A stretch of DNA of 64,000 nucleotides. It comes from Rachicladosporium sp. CCFEE 5018. Taxonomy: Eukaryota; Ascomycota; Dothideomycetes; Cladosporiales; Cladosporiaceae. A model generated the notes under the pieces. It saw nothing but the letters and a program-made list of their open reading frames with translations, was not told the DNA's origin and ran no database searches. Where the stretch lies: assembly GCA_002077045.2 (NCBI GenBank), contig KZ111145.1:283481-347480 (forward strand), given 5' to 3'. A program made the position numbers and the translations under genes. Position 1 is the stretch's first letter, and every line of letters starts with the position of its first letter. This document shows, one piece after another, positions 32,850 through 42,314 of this stretch.

Positions 32850-34136
32850 TCACCCGACAGCTAGCGCCCTCCTCCGCTCCTCCAGGATCTGATTGAGCAG
32901 GATGAGCACCAGCTTACAGCACTCCTCCTTCGCGTTCTTCTGTCCATTGCACCTCCCTGTCTCGCCGACAGAGCCGCCCAGACGCGGCTCCTTTAGTGCA
33001 TCTTGAAGGAGGAAGGTGGCGGCCGCCACGTACCAAGCGGCCGTTGCTGCGCCATCGGGTGGTAGCACCGGCTTCATCTGATAGCTTGGTGGCGTGAAGC
33101 CCAGTTGTAGGCTGCGCGTGGCGACCAGCTGAGCTGGCGTCTGCGCGGTGAGGTGGTTGGCGGCATCTGTGAGCGAAATGTTGGGGCCGTCTTCGGTTTT
33201 GCGGTGCTTCGCGGGAGCGCTCACACGCAGACCAGCGTTCTCGCGCAGCCAAAGTACCGCTTCCTTGGCAGTGCTGCGCTTCGCAGCGGCCTTGAGGGTG
33301 AATACGGCTGTCTCAGAGCCGAAGGTACGACCTGGCGCGGCGTCTGTTGTCATCGTGCAGGCGTGGAGGTATGTGGTCAAGGCCAGGCCGGCCTTCTGAT
33401 TCGCAACATTGTTGGCGACGTGATCCTTATAACGAGCGGGCGGGAACCTGTTCTTCTGGCAGTACTCTGTGAGCAACCCGATCCAGTTCTCTTCGTCTAT
33501 CGACGAAGGATCTTCACTCTTTCGCTTCGTGCGCGCAGGCAACTCAACATTGCTCAAGACCTCCAACCCACGCTGGCTGATGATTTCTTTCGCTTGCTTC
33601 TTAGACGGAAACGGGCGCTGATCCTCGCAAAGGTGCTCTCCGAATTCTAGCTTGACCCCGAAGCAGCCCTGAGCGGGCTCGGTGAACGAGAACATCGGCC
33701 GCAGGCCATGGAGTTGGCAAAGAGCGTTGAACTCCGCTGCTGCCACGCCGTACGTCTCGATCACGGGCAGAGGCACAATTGCTGGTGGTGAGAAGTGAAT
33801 CGAGCGAGGGGTGTGGTCTGTATTGCCGGCTCTGTAGCGTAGAGCATTTTCCGAAGGAGGATGCAGGGCATCATATTCCTCGAGAGAGATCGTCTGATCC
33901 GCGGCTGGGTCCATCGTAGCCGGTGTATGATTTGTGATGTTGCGAAGTGGTAGATCCATGTTTGGGTCCAGGTCAACACTTATGTGTGATCCCCGCGGTC
34001 TATTGTGAAAGTCTTCACTAGCTCGTGAGTGCGCTTGTGAACGCACATTCGAGGTGTGAGCAGTGAAGTCTCGCACATCCGCTGCTGGTATCAGTGTGCC
34101 AGAATGAGGAATGAGGAGTGACTGCAACAAATCCAT
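32850..34136 (-). CDS. Protein with three double-stranded-RNA-binding-motif-like domains
   Basis: A single exon of 428 residues from the ATG at 34136. About residues 133-195, 217-303 and 335-425 each follow the dsRBM alpha-beta-beta-beta-alpha plan. The first has EFNALCQLHGLRPMFSF...FPSKKQAKEIISQRGLEVL; the second NWIGLLTEYCQKNRFPPARY...STAKEAVLWLRENAG; the third, most degenerate, LQLGFTPPSYQM...NAKEECCKLVLILLNQI. The conserved KKxAK/NAKE start of the last helix is visible in each, in variant form. No catalytic domain (RNase III, helicase or deaminase) is attached. A role in dsRNA binding is inferred from fold likeness only. It is divergent from the F-box-like array. Confidence 0.7.
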   Translation of the reverse strand: MDLLQSLLIPHSGTLIPAADVRDFTAHTSNVRSQAHSRASEDFHNRPRGSHISVDLDPNMDLPLRNITNHTPATMDPAADQTISLEEYDALHPPSENALRYRAGNTDHTPRSIHFSPPAIVPLPVIETYGVAAAEFNALCQLHGLRPMFSFTEPAQGCFGVKLEFGEHLCEDQRPFPSKKQAKEIISQRGLEVLSNVELPARTKRKSEDPSSIDEENWIGLLTEYCQKNRFPPARYKDHVANNVANQKAGLALTTYLHACTMTTDAAPGRTFGSETAVFTLKAAAKRSTAKEAVLWLRENAGLRVSAPAKHRKTEDGPNISLTDAANHLTAQTPAQLVATRSLQLGFTPPSYQMKPVLPPDGAATAAWYVAAATFLLQDALKEPRLGGSVGETGRCNGQKNAKEECCKLVLILLNQILEERRRALAVG

Positions 34137-34518
34137 GTCGGCGCGTAAGGTAATATTTGAGCGCGTTGCTATGCAGGGTTCCGGTTCCGAAGTGCTTGCA
34201 TCACTAGCGTGCCAGAGATGTCCTCAGCCTGCTTCTCGGCGAATACGGTGTCTTCGATCTTGTTACAAGCCAATCTCACAATGATGGCAGGGGCGGAAAA
34301 CGTCCTCACTCCCATGAAGTGAAGCCACGTTGAGTGTGTTGAGTGATGGCTTGTTGCAGAGTCTATCAAGATCGAGACACAAGCACACGCTCACGCCAGG
34401 TGGCAATGCAACGCAGCGCTTAACACTATTGACACGGCCAACTGTATTCCATCACCAGAGATCGCTACAAACACCACATCCTGCGTCCTCGCGCCATATA
34501 AGGCATATCAAGCTGGCG
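34137..34518. promoter_or_regulatory. Divergent promoter region (dsRBM gene / F-box-like copy A)
   Basis: 382 bp between two outward-facing ATGs. No specific element is recognised. An open frame runs through it in phase with copy A but has no good ATG. Confidence 0.35.
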
Positions 34519-35432
34519 ATGCGCAACAATAGGACTCGTCGTTCTACACGCAGTCAGGCGAAGCTTGCTGATGAACAGTTGAATGCCACCAGCGTCGCTA
34601 GGCGTGCGGCAGCGACGTCTCACAGCACTGGAACGCAGCATGAGGCGAGTATCGATGCAGCTGTCAATACAGCATCTGACAACGCGAGCGCTACAGTGCT
34701 GACGCAACGGCCATCCTCCAAACACGAAGGTACGCAGGTGATTACAACCCCGGAAGACTTGTTCCGGTTTCTTGATCTGCCTCCCGAACTGCGCGTCCGT
34801 ATTCTTTGCCTAGCCGTGGCGAGCAAACATGAATATGGCAGGGATCTGGACACCATCGCCGGTCCTGCTGTCGCCGCCGCCAGCAAGCAACTCTATATTG
34901 AAACCATGCCTGTCATCCTGGCGGAGACCATCTGGAAAATCACAGTGCGCAGCAACATGAATCTGCACTGTGATCCGCCTCTCGAGCGCCCTCCGTCCGT
35001 TTACGCATATGTTCCAGGTAGGCATCGGCCGGCTAAAGCGAAGGGCGTGGATTTGAGCGCAGGCAAAATACTCCTCAGTCGCAGTAGCATCGCGTACCTC
35101 AGACGGCTGGGCAGGATGGTCGATTGCTTCGCATGTTGAACTTCTGTGTGTACTCGGTCAGCTACGGTGGCTCTGCCATGGATTGGTTGATCTGCGAGGT
35201 CAGCGTTCGGATCGAACACAGCCGAGTCCTGATCACCGCGGTGATGCCAGATATGCTGCGTGAATCGCGGTATCCCCAGCTTCGGCCCGTCATTGATGCT
35301 GTCGCTATGCGATTGAGATCTGTAATCGAGACTGCAAAGGCAAAGCCAGGCTTTGGAGGTCTCCACTGTGGGAATATGACAGAACTTGCGAGCGCCTTTG
35401 ACGTAGCAGCTTGGATGCTCAAAGCCGGTTAG
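34519..35432 (+). pseudogene. F-box-like tandem family, copy A; one-base frame break
   Basis: From ATG 34519 the protein starts MRNNRTRRSTRSQAKLAD. The RRSTR-x-KxxL motif is shared with copies B and D. The F-box-like core is FRFLDLPPELRVRILCLAV, followed by SKQLYIETMPVILAETIWKI. The frame stops at 35137-35139 just after VDC. One base is missing relative to copy B (VDCIRKIRFYVY): the next frame continues RMLNFCVYS and then the conserved C-terminal AKPGFGGLHCGNM, ending at 35432. Joined, it would be about 303 residues. The break is either decay or a sequencing error; no GT-AG intron explains it. Function unknown; such LPPELR proteins may be ubiquitin-ligase adaptors. Confidence 0.6.
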
Positions 35433-35774
35433 TAGATCCGTTCGTGTGTTCATCGCGATGCAGGCTTGCATGCACTATCTGGCTGAGCAAAAGAATCGCC
35501 TGTGCTGGCCGAGTTGAGTCCTATATGCACGATCTGGTGTGTTGTAGATACTACTTGGCAGGAGCGACCGCTATCAATATCGCGTACCTGCATGACCCTC
35601 AGCTGCGCACGCCAAGAGGGTGTTCGTTTGCAGCCCGCTTCAACACTCAATACTTCAAACGACGCTCACATGTTTCCATCCGACTTCGATGTGGCAGTTG
35701 TGCACGCTGCAGTCACGGCCACGACGCCATCACACGCACACTTCGCGACTCTGCACCGCTAAGCGAATTTCAAC
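35433..35774. other. Intergenic between copies A and B
   Basis: Short frames only; nothing recognisable. It presumably holds the terminator of A and the promoter of B. Confidence 0.4.
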
Positions 35775-36691
35775 ATGGTGGCCGCCAACCCAATCACCCG
35801 CCGATCAACGCGTGGCAAAGTCAAGCTCTCCAATGACATAGCGGAGGTCGTAAGTGCTGCTCAACTCGCGGTTCTCGAGGAGCATGCTGCCGAAGCACAG
35901 AATGGTCCGCCTGCTCACTCATCCTTCCGTGTAGACCTCACGCGCCGACAGAGGTTCAGTATTGGGAGATCGGACAGTCGATGTTCAGTTCAATAAGGAG
36001 GATACTCTACCTGCCACGGATGCCCTGTGGGTTTCTCGGACTTCCTGCCGAATTTCGCACGCGTATCATCAGCCTCGTGTTGATACGCCTGCGCAAGTCG
36101 GACCTGACACGGGTCGAATTGCCAGACATTGCTGCAGTCAGCAAGCAACTCTACGCTGAGACCCTGCCGATCTTCTTTGCTGAGACCGACTGGGAATTGT
36201 CGATACGAAGCAACATCAAGGTCTCCCGCACCTCCGTTGTCAAGATAATGCGCTGGGGATTTGCCCGCAAGTCAGCGCCGATCTCATTCCACGGTCAGAT
36301 GTTTCGCAGCACTGAGCGGACTTTTCGCGGCAAGACCGCAGGGAAAGTACTAATTTCCCACCGGACGGGAGACTGGCTCCATGGTCTCGGTCCCACTGTG
36401 GACTGCATCCGTAAAATCAGGTTTTATGTCTATCCGGGCGACGACACAGAGTACAAAGGAGTCACCGACGCTTTCTGTAAAGTGTCCGTCCGCAAGAATG
36501 CTGGCAAATACCTGGCCTCAGTAGAGATGTCGGCGGCTCGGTTCGAGAAGCTAGTCACCGAGCCCGACTTGAAAGATGTGATAGAACAGCTGCAAGATAT
36601 GGTCAATGTGGCGGAAGCGAGACCGGAGTTCAGAGGCTTCAGTTTCGAGGACGTCGAGAGCTTCGCAAGCGTCTTCAACCACTCAGCTTGA
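35775..36691 (+). CDS. F-box-like tandem family, copy B
   Basis: The ATG at 35775 begins MVAANPITRRSTRGKVKLSND. This frame closes at 35996, while the main body lies one frame over from before 35981 to 36691: GFLGLPAEFRTRIISLVL, AAVSKQLYAETLPIFFAETDW, VDCIRKIRFYVY, and the C-terminal ARPEFRGFSFEDV. A GTAAGT donor at 35850 joined to an AG near 35959 or 35968 would connect the frames (introns of 110 or 119 nt). However, the skipped part (AAQLAVLEEHAAEAQ) weakly matches coding sequence in copy D, so a frame break around 35930-35995 is equally possible. Copy B is closest to copy A over the middle and has the best-preserved C-terminal half of the four. Confidence 0.6.
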
Positions 36692-36704
36692 GATACGGTC
36701 CCAA

Positions 36705-37487
36705 ATGGGTCCATGGCAGAACACCCGAAGCGAGGGCTGGATGCGAGGAACTCTACGTTCGGAGAAGCTGCAATCGCACAACGAGGCTGGGCGGATCAGG
36801 GTTCAAGTCGATTCGCGCATATCACCACGCGAGGGAATGAGGTACCTTGAACCACAGATCGTAGACGAAGACAGCCAGTTCCGTCTAGCACTTTCGTGCA
36901 CACTGACTCTTGATAGAGCTCACTCTCCTTCTATCACTGCAGCGAGTAGAGAGCCGCGAAGAGTCGCACTCCCCATCTTTCTCGCAGCAAACACATGGGA
37001 CGTGTCCATAGGGTGCAACATAAGCGCCGCCTACAGCTTCTCGTCATCCTATTCAGGCAGACCACCGCGCCTCCCATCATGGCTGAAGAAGCTGCAAGAT
37101 GACCACGATCAAGCAGGCATAGTCAGGTTCAATGTCCACGGCTCCGTCAAGAGATGGTTCACAGATCTCGCGCCCTCTGCACCATGCTTCCAGAGCATCA
37201 ATTTCAGCGTCACTGCTCCATATACGGCATGTCAACCACGGCTATGTCTGATAAAGATCCGCGCTCAGACAAGACCTCCTACCAGGTCTGTCGAGATTCT
37301 GAACGTCAGGGCGGACTACATCCGGCGCAAGCTCAAGCCGGAGTACGGAGAGTCCATCGAACGACTTCGATCCACTGTCACAGCCATTGAACAACGACCT
37401 GGCTTTCGGAGCTTCAGCTTGCAGGACTTGAGGGCCATGGCGATGTCGTTCCGATGCCAGCTGCGCGATACAGTCCGATCGAGTTAA
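36705..37487 (+). CDS. F-box-like tandem family, copy C (divergent N-terminus)
   Basis: An open frame of 260 residues from ATG 36705, only 13 bp after the stop of copy B. The second half clearly belongs to the family: VALPIFLAANTWDVSIGCNI, WFTDLAPSAPCFQSINFSV, and the C-terminal IEQRPGFRSFSLQDLRAMA, almost the same as in copy D. The first ~100 residues have lost the LPAELR core (only FRLALSCTLTLDRAHSP sits in its place), and the RRSTRGK motif is blurred. So this is either a fast-diverging paralogue, or a 5'-degenerate copy whose frame happens to be open. The close spacing to B could also mean read-through transcription. Confidence 0.5.
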   Translation: MGPWQNTRSEGWMRGTLRSEKLQSHNEAGRIRVQVDSRISPREGMRYLEPQIVDEDSQFRLALSCTLTLDRAHSPSITAASREPRRVALPIFLAANTWDVSIGCNISAAYSFSSSYSGRPPRLPSWLKKLQDDHDQAGIVRFNVHGSVKRWFTDLAPSAPCFQSINFSVTAPYTACQPRLCLIKIRAQTRPPTRSVEILNVRADYIRRKLKPEYGESIERLRSTVTAIEQRPGFRSFSLQDLRAMAMSFRCQLRDTVRSS

Positions 37488-38100
37488 GCGCGCCAGGGCG
37501 AGGGAATGGTACGACCGAGGTCGGGGACATGGAGAATGTGACATGGTCGGGCGTGCGAGTGTTGGAATGCTGAGGACCGCAGCAACGCGTGGAGATGACG
37601 GGACAGAGCATGATGAATGGCGAAGACGTAGAAGGTCGCTTACCAGAGTGCATCGGGATCGAGACGCTCGTTACCTTACACTTACTCCAAGCCCTCTCGG
37701 CGAGCGATACTTGCACGTTGTAGAGGTCCGATATGCCAGCTCATAAGTGTATACCGCTGTTCATGCAGTCGGTGTAACCTCTTCACATCTCCACCCGCTC
37801 GATGTTTACGACTGTCACGGGGAGTGTGATGATGTAAGATGGAGGTGTCGAGGTCGCACTGAGTTTACCTTGCTCTTGCCTGACATGTAGAGAGACGCTG
37901 GTTCGCGCTTGGCAGGCTCACCTTGTCCATCAACTTACCTCTCTCCTGCACCTTCAATCCGACTGTGCTACTACATTGCTAGCTGGAAGATCTGATCGAA
38001 GCTTGTACCCTCTGGAGGGACGTTAGCATCCACGAGTAAGAAGCATCTCCAAACGAAACATGCTCTTCACCGCAGCAACTGACAACCTTGCAGGCACGAA
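37488..38100. other. Intergenic between copies C and D
   Basis: 613 bp with no frame of note. Pyrimidine-rich stretches before 38101 may be the promoter and leader of copy D. Confidence 0.45.
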
Positions 38101-38910
38101 ATGGCCGAAATAAATGTGCGTCGCTCCACCAGGGGCAAGGTGACACTACCCGACGATCTTACGCAGCTCGCGAAGAAGGCGAAGCTCTCAGTCATAGATT
38201 CTTACATCCAGGAGCGACGACGGGATGCGGACCTTCCACCACCTCCTACCGACCCCTTCCGCTTCATGGATCTACCAGCCGAGTTACGAGCTCTCATCCT
38301 CAGCTTCGTCGTCGTCAGCGATGAGCCCAGGCGCTTGACTGATGTGGTCGCGCCACTAGTCACTACGGTGAGCAAGCAGATGCGCAAAGAGGCGTTTCCT
38401 GTCTTCTTCTCGGGGACCACTGGCACATACCCGTCGTGTGCAATTTGGACGCTTTGCACAACTATCCAAGCTACCCCTACATCAGCAAGCCACGCCAGGA
38501 GCTACGTAAGCAGGCTCAGAGAGCGTGCATCATCAAAATCCCCAAGATCACCAAGAACTGGATCAAGGATCGCGGGACCGACACCGCGTGCTTCCACAGC
38601 GTTAATTTCGAGGCGACGGCGGCGCATCAGCGGATGCACAAGGGTTCCACGTATGGTATGCCGCCCGATCTTAACCCCATATCTGTGCCGAGTGAAAGTA
38701 AGAGTCGGCTCAGGCCCAACGCCTGTCGACGCCGAAGTTCTAGCAGGGTTACCACATCCGCTGAGGCCGAATGTTCAGCCGTGGCTGGGTCAGGTGATTG
38801 CTCGGTTTAGGGGTACTGTCGGCACGATTGAGCAGAGACCTGGCTTTCGGGGTCTCACACTGCAGGATGTGAGGGACATGGCGCTGGCTTTCAGGTCTGC
38901 GCTTCCATAG
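38101..38910 (+). CDS. F-box-like tandem family, copy D; middle part out of frame
   Basis: A 269-residue open frame from ATG 38101: MAEINVRRSTRGKVTLPDD, FRFMDLPAELRALILSFVV, TTVSKQMRKEAFPVFF. Its end is IEQRPGFRGLTLQDVRDMA. Between about 38410 and 38680, however, the family-like sequence (HIPVVCNLDALHNY, WIKDRGTDTACFHSVNFEA) is in another frame, while the frame that stays open reads an Arg/Ser-rich nonsense stretch. The change in begins at a GGGG run near 38416 (one G short) and the change back lies near 38640-38680. So two compensating one-base indels leave a long frame with a scrambled middle third. It is either a decaying gene or paired sequence errors. It is followed 376 bp later by the TMA23-like gene. 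Confidence 0.6.
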   Translation: MAEINVRRSTRGKVTLPDDLTQLAKKAKLSVIDSYIQERRRDADLPPPPTDPFRFMDLPAELRALILSFVVVSDEPRRLTDVVAPLVTTVSKQMRKEAFPVFFSGTTGTYPSCAIWTLCTTIQATPTSASHARSYVSRLRERASSKSPRSPRTGSRIAGPTPRASTALISRRRRRISGCTRVPRMVCRPILTPYLCRVKVRVGSGPTPVDAEVLAGLPHPLRPNVQPWLGQVIARFRGTVGTIEQRPGFRGLTLQDVRDMALAFRSALP

Positions 38911-39286
38911 CATAGCTTGACGACGCGGATGGAGGGATAGGAGGGCAAGGAGACAAATGCTAGAATTGGGGACAACGTCTTCTTGCGAGGAAGGAGAAGT
39001 AAGGGGATTGCAATACAGGGCTGCTGAAGCGGTCGGCTCGTCGTTCTCGCGTCGGCTCATCACTCTTACCGACGACTGGAGTCATCGATTTGAGTCGGAC
39101 GCGACGTATATAACTCCAAGCCACGCGTATGTCAATGAGTAAAACAGCGGACGCTGTACTGATGTATTGTAAAGTCTCGATGTGGACCTGACCAATCAGC
39201 TACCACGCCAAGATTTCACCTATCTGCTCAGATGTTTCTAAACTTTTTATCTCTCATTCCATTCCCAATGCACCTCATATGAGTAA
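38911..39286. other. Intergenic; no gene seen
   Basis: Short frames only; AT-richer towards the TMA23-like start (AACTTTTTATCTCTC). Confidence 0.4.
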
Positions 39287-40825
39287 ATGGACGCATCCGC
39301 CTACCTCGTCAAACAAGGCTGGCGCGGCTCAGGTCATTCCCTCGACCAGACCAACCGCGGCATCTCCCGTCCTCTGCTCATTAGCAAGAAAGTCGACGTC
39401 CTGGGCGTAGGCTTGAACAAGCACGCCGCCGTCTCTGATCAGTGGTGGCTCCGCGCATACGATCAGGGCTTGCAGGCACTCGGAACTGGCAAAACAAGTG
39501 CACTTGCTGAGGCACAGAAGCACGGTGTCAATCGCGGCGGGCTGTACGCGAGGTTCGTGAGAGGTGAGGGAGTCGCGGGCACGCTTGGCGATATGTCGTC
39601 TGAGAGCAAGACGCAGAGTGTTGTTGCTTCGCCGACGTTTGAGGGGAAGTTGGCTACGATGGCGGATCAGGCGGACTTCATTAGTCTGGCGGCACCTGCT
39701 GCTGCTACGCCTGTGACGGGTGAGAAGCGGAAGCGTGATGCTACTGATGAGACCACTCCGGGCGTCAAGACGAAGAAGACGAAAAAGGGCAAGATCATAG
39801 TCGTCAAGAAGAATCTGGAGCAGACGGATCCTGTGGCATATCAGGCGAAGCTTGACGCGAGGGCAGCGAAGAAGATCAAAATGCGAGCTGCGAATAAAGA
39901 CACGAAAGAGGCCAGGTCGGTCAAGCTGCATGCGAGGCTGAGGGCAGAGAGGGAGAAGAAGACTACCGCAAAAGCGAAGCAACATCTTGCGACAGAGAAG
40001 CAAGCGGGGCAGAGAGAGGAGAAGGCACTGGTCGCGAAGCTGCTGGCGGAAGACCCGGTGAAGCTTGTCAAGTACGAGGAGCGAGCAGCAGAGAAGGGCA
40101 TGCCATTGCTGGACTATCACAGCCGTCGACAAGAGAAGTTCGCCGAAAAGAACGGCCTCCCACTACCCTCGATCACCAAACCCAAATCCGCAGCATCAGT
40201 CGCCGACCCTGCAGGCTTCGTGGTCGACACAGTCGGCATCGATCCCTCCGCCTCCGCCACAGCACCACCTACAGACAACATCCCACGCGACGCCGACGGC
40301 AAAGTCCCCATGGACCCCACTCTCTGGGAAGGCAAGGTAGTCAAAGACCTTCCCCGCCCAATCCGCGCAGCTCGCACACGTTGGATGGCTGTCCGGCGCG
40401 CAGAACGCAAACTCGCCTCCGGAAAGGTCGGTCGCAACGAAAGCAAGCCTCGCGGTGTCGTCAAAACCGAACGCCAGGAACGCTCTGTGCTCGAGCTGCT
40501 CCGGAAATGTCGCGCGATGAAGAATTCCGGCAGTACGGAGAACACTGTGCGCATGGAGAACGGGCCGTTGATGCCGGTAGTGAGGATTACGAGTAAGGAT
40601 GGGGCGTTCAATAGGGAGGAGATGAAGCTAGCGCGGAGAGTTGTGAGGAGAATGGGCAGGAGTGAGAAGAAGGTGAAGAAGCTGGAGAAGAAGAAGGGGC
40701 CGAAGCATGCTGTACAGGCGGAGAAGGCGAAGGTGAACAAGGCGACGGCGGCAGTGGCTGCGGCTGGTAGTGGGGCGAACTCGGCGCCTGTTAAGAGCAA
40801 GGCGAAGAACGACATGAAAGCATAG
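39287..40825 (+). CDS. TMA23: TMA23-like nucleolar protein (G-patch type N-terminus)
   Basis: A single exon of 512 residues. The N-terminus MDASAYLVKQGWRGSGHSL, then ISRPLLISKKVDVLGVG and DQWWLRAYDQGLQAL, matches the family of yeast Tma23, a small nucleolar protein linked to 40S ribosome biogenesis; its start is G-patch-like. The rest is highly basic, Lys/Ala/Glu-rich and probably helical, with a KRKR nuclear-localisation type stretch (GEKRKRDA). It is more than twice the length of the yeast protein, and the long Lys-rich extension seems usual in filamentous fungi. The assignment rests on the first ~70 residues. It is convergent with the GH5 gene, 217 bp away. Confidence 0.75.
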   Translation: MDASAYLVKQGWRGSGHSLDQTNRGISRPLLISKKVDVLGVGLNKHAAVSDQWWLRAYDQGLQALGTGKTSALAEAQKHGVNRGGLYARFVRGEGVAGTLGDMSSESKTQSVVASPTFEGKLATMADQADFISLAAPAAATPVTGEKRKRDATDETTPGVKTKKTKKGKIIVVKKNLEQTDPVAYQAKLDARAAKKIKMRAANKDTKEARSVKLHARLRAEREKKTTAKAKQHLATEKQAGQREEKALVAKLLAEDPVKLVKYEERAAEKGMPLLDYHSRRQEKFAEKNGLPLPSITKPKSAASVADPAGFVVDTVGIDPSASATAPPTDNIPRDADGKVPMDPTLWEGKVVKDLPRPIRAARTRWMAVRRAERKLASGKVGRNESKPRGVVKTERQERSVLELLRKCRAMKNSGSTENTVRMENGPLMPVVRITSKDGAFNREEMKLARRVVRRMGRSEKKVKKLEKKKGPKHAVQAEKAKVNKATAAVAAAGSGANSAPVKSKAKNDMKA

Positions 40826-41042
40826 GTGGGTTTAAGATCTGGCGTGGGGCCGGTTCTCAGTCTCCGAAGCGTTCGCAACGACTGTAGCATCCAACGTCCA
40901 TCACTGGCGTGTAGCCACGTACAAAAGAGTGTGGCTTAAGGCTTCATGCTTTTCGTCCTGCCCATCTCGACCTTTTCTACCACCCTCTCCCCTACCTAGT
41001 ATCCATTTCGACTCCTCATGTCATAACCACTGCTCCACAGCC

Positions 41043-42314
41043 TTAACGACCTCCATAGATACTCGAAATCCCCCGCCTCTGCAAGTTCTTCGGCACAAGC
41101 GCCTGCACGACCTTCAGCCAGACCGTGTAGTACAACCCCGGACTGCCATCACCCGCTAGACTTCCGGGCTCGACGGAGCCGTAGGGCTTCTGGTCTGTGC
41201 AGCAGGGCGAGGAGGTGCCCCAGATGGGACCGGCGGCCCAGTAGGTCCATCCGATGTCTACAAGGAAGAGGGGATCAGTAAGAGCAAGTTGGATGAGGGA
41301 GCGGTGGGGGACGTACATTCGGGATTCGCGGCCATGTACTGAATCGCCTCCTGAAGGTAAGTGTCACACATCGTGTTATTGTCTCCTCCGAACTCGGTCA
41401 CCATAGCCTTGAGGTTATGCTGCTTCAGCCACCCCGTCACACCAGCCATATTCGCCGGGAAGGATTGGTTGCACACGATATGCTGGCCAGAGAAATCATA
41501 ATCCAGATACTCATGGATATCTATCGCCGTATTCCCCACCGGATCATGCAGTTTGTACAGATAGTCGCCAGATGGATCATCGCCTTGCTCCTGTTGCAGC
41601 CAGGAGTGTCCGCCTGTGTACCCGTTGCCAGGCGCGAGGATCAGCTGTTTGGCGCCTGCAGAGCGGATGCCGTTTATGGCCGCTTGGTCGTTCGTCAGGA
41701 CTAGCGAGGTGGGCATATCATGCGGCTCGTTCATGATGCCGAAGATGACTTTCTCGTTCTTCTTATACCGTCCCGCCAACTCATGCCAGAATTGCTGGAA
41801 TTGCTTCGTCGTCGCCGCTTTCGGATCCGACGAATTCCCAATCACGCTCCCCGTAGCAGGCTGCTGGGAAGGGTCATTATACCGCATATAATTGTGCGGA
41901 TCTAGGATCGCGTAGGCGCCCGCATTGGTAATGGCCGTGATGGCCGTGTTGAACTCGGAGAAGTAGGTTTCGTTGAAGCGGGCGCCGAGACCGTAGGCTA
42001 AGGGACACATGCGCTCGAGGAGGAAGGCTACGCGGAAGGTGTTGATGTGGTTTTGCTTGATCCAGATGGGGAGCGTAGAAACGTTCAGGAAGGCGTAGTC
42101 GACGCCGAAACGGCCGGGGAGACCGGTGCCGGGGGTGGCGGTGGAGGAGTAGACGCCTGGAGGGGATTTGTTAGGGAGGCGTTGGGGAGGCGGGGGAGGA
42201 GGACTTTGGGGAGGACTTACCGAATTCGCCACCGGACTCTGCGACGCCGGCATAGTAAATGGTCGCTGAGGCCGATGAGGCCAGTGCGGCTACGAGAGTA
42301 GAAGAAAACAGCAT
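41043..42314 (-). CDS. Secreted GH5 endo-beta-1,4-glucanase (cellulase)
   Basis: Three exons on the minus strand: 42314-42221, 42156-41317 and 41257-41043, with introns of 64 and 59 nt. 382 residues. The signal peptide is MLFSSTLVAALASSASA, followed by YYAGVAESGGEFG, the typical mature start. Family 5 motifs: TFRVAFLLERM, AILDPHNYMRY, the acid/base Glu in IFGIMNEPHD, DIHEYLDYD, and the nucleophile Glu in AMVTEFGGDN. The last splice restores NPEYIGWTYWAAGPIW. No cellulose-binding module is present. It hydrolyses internal beta-1,4 bonds of cellulose outside the cell. Both introns complete conserved codons, so the model is well supported. Confidence 0.93.
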
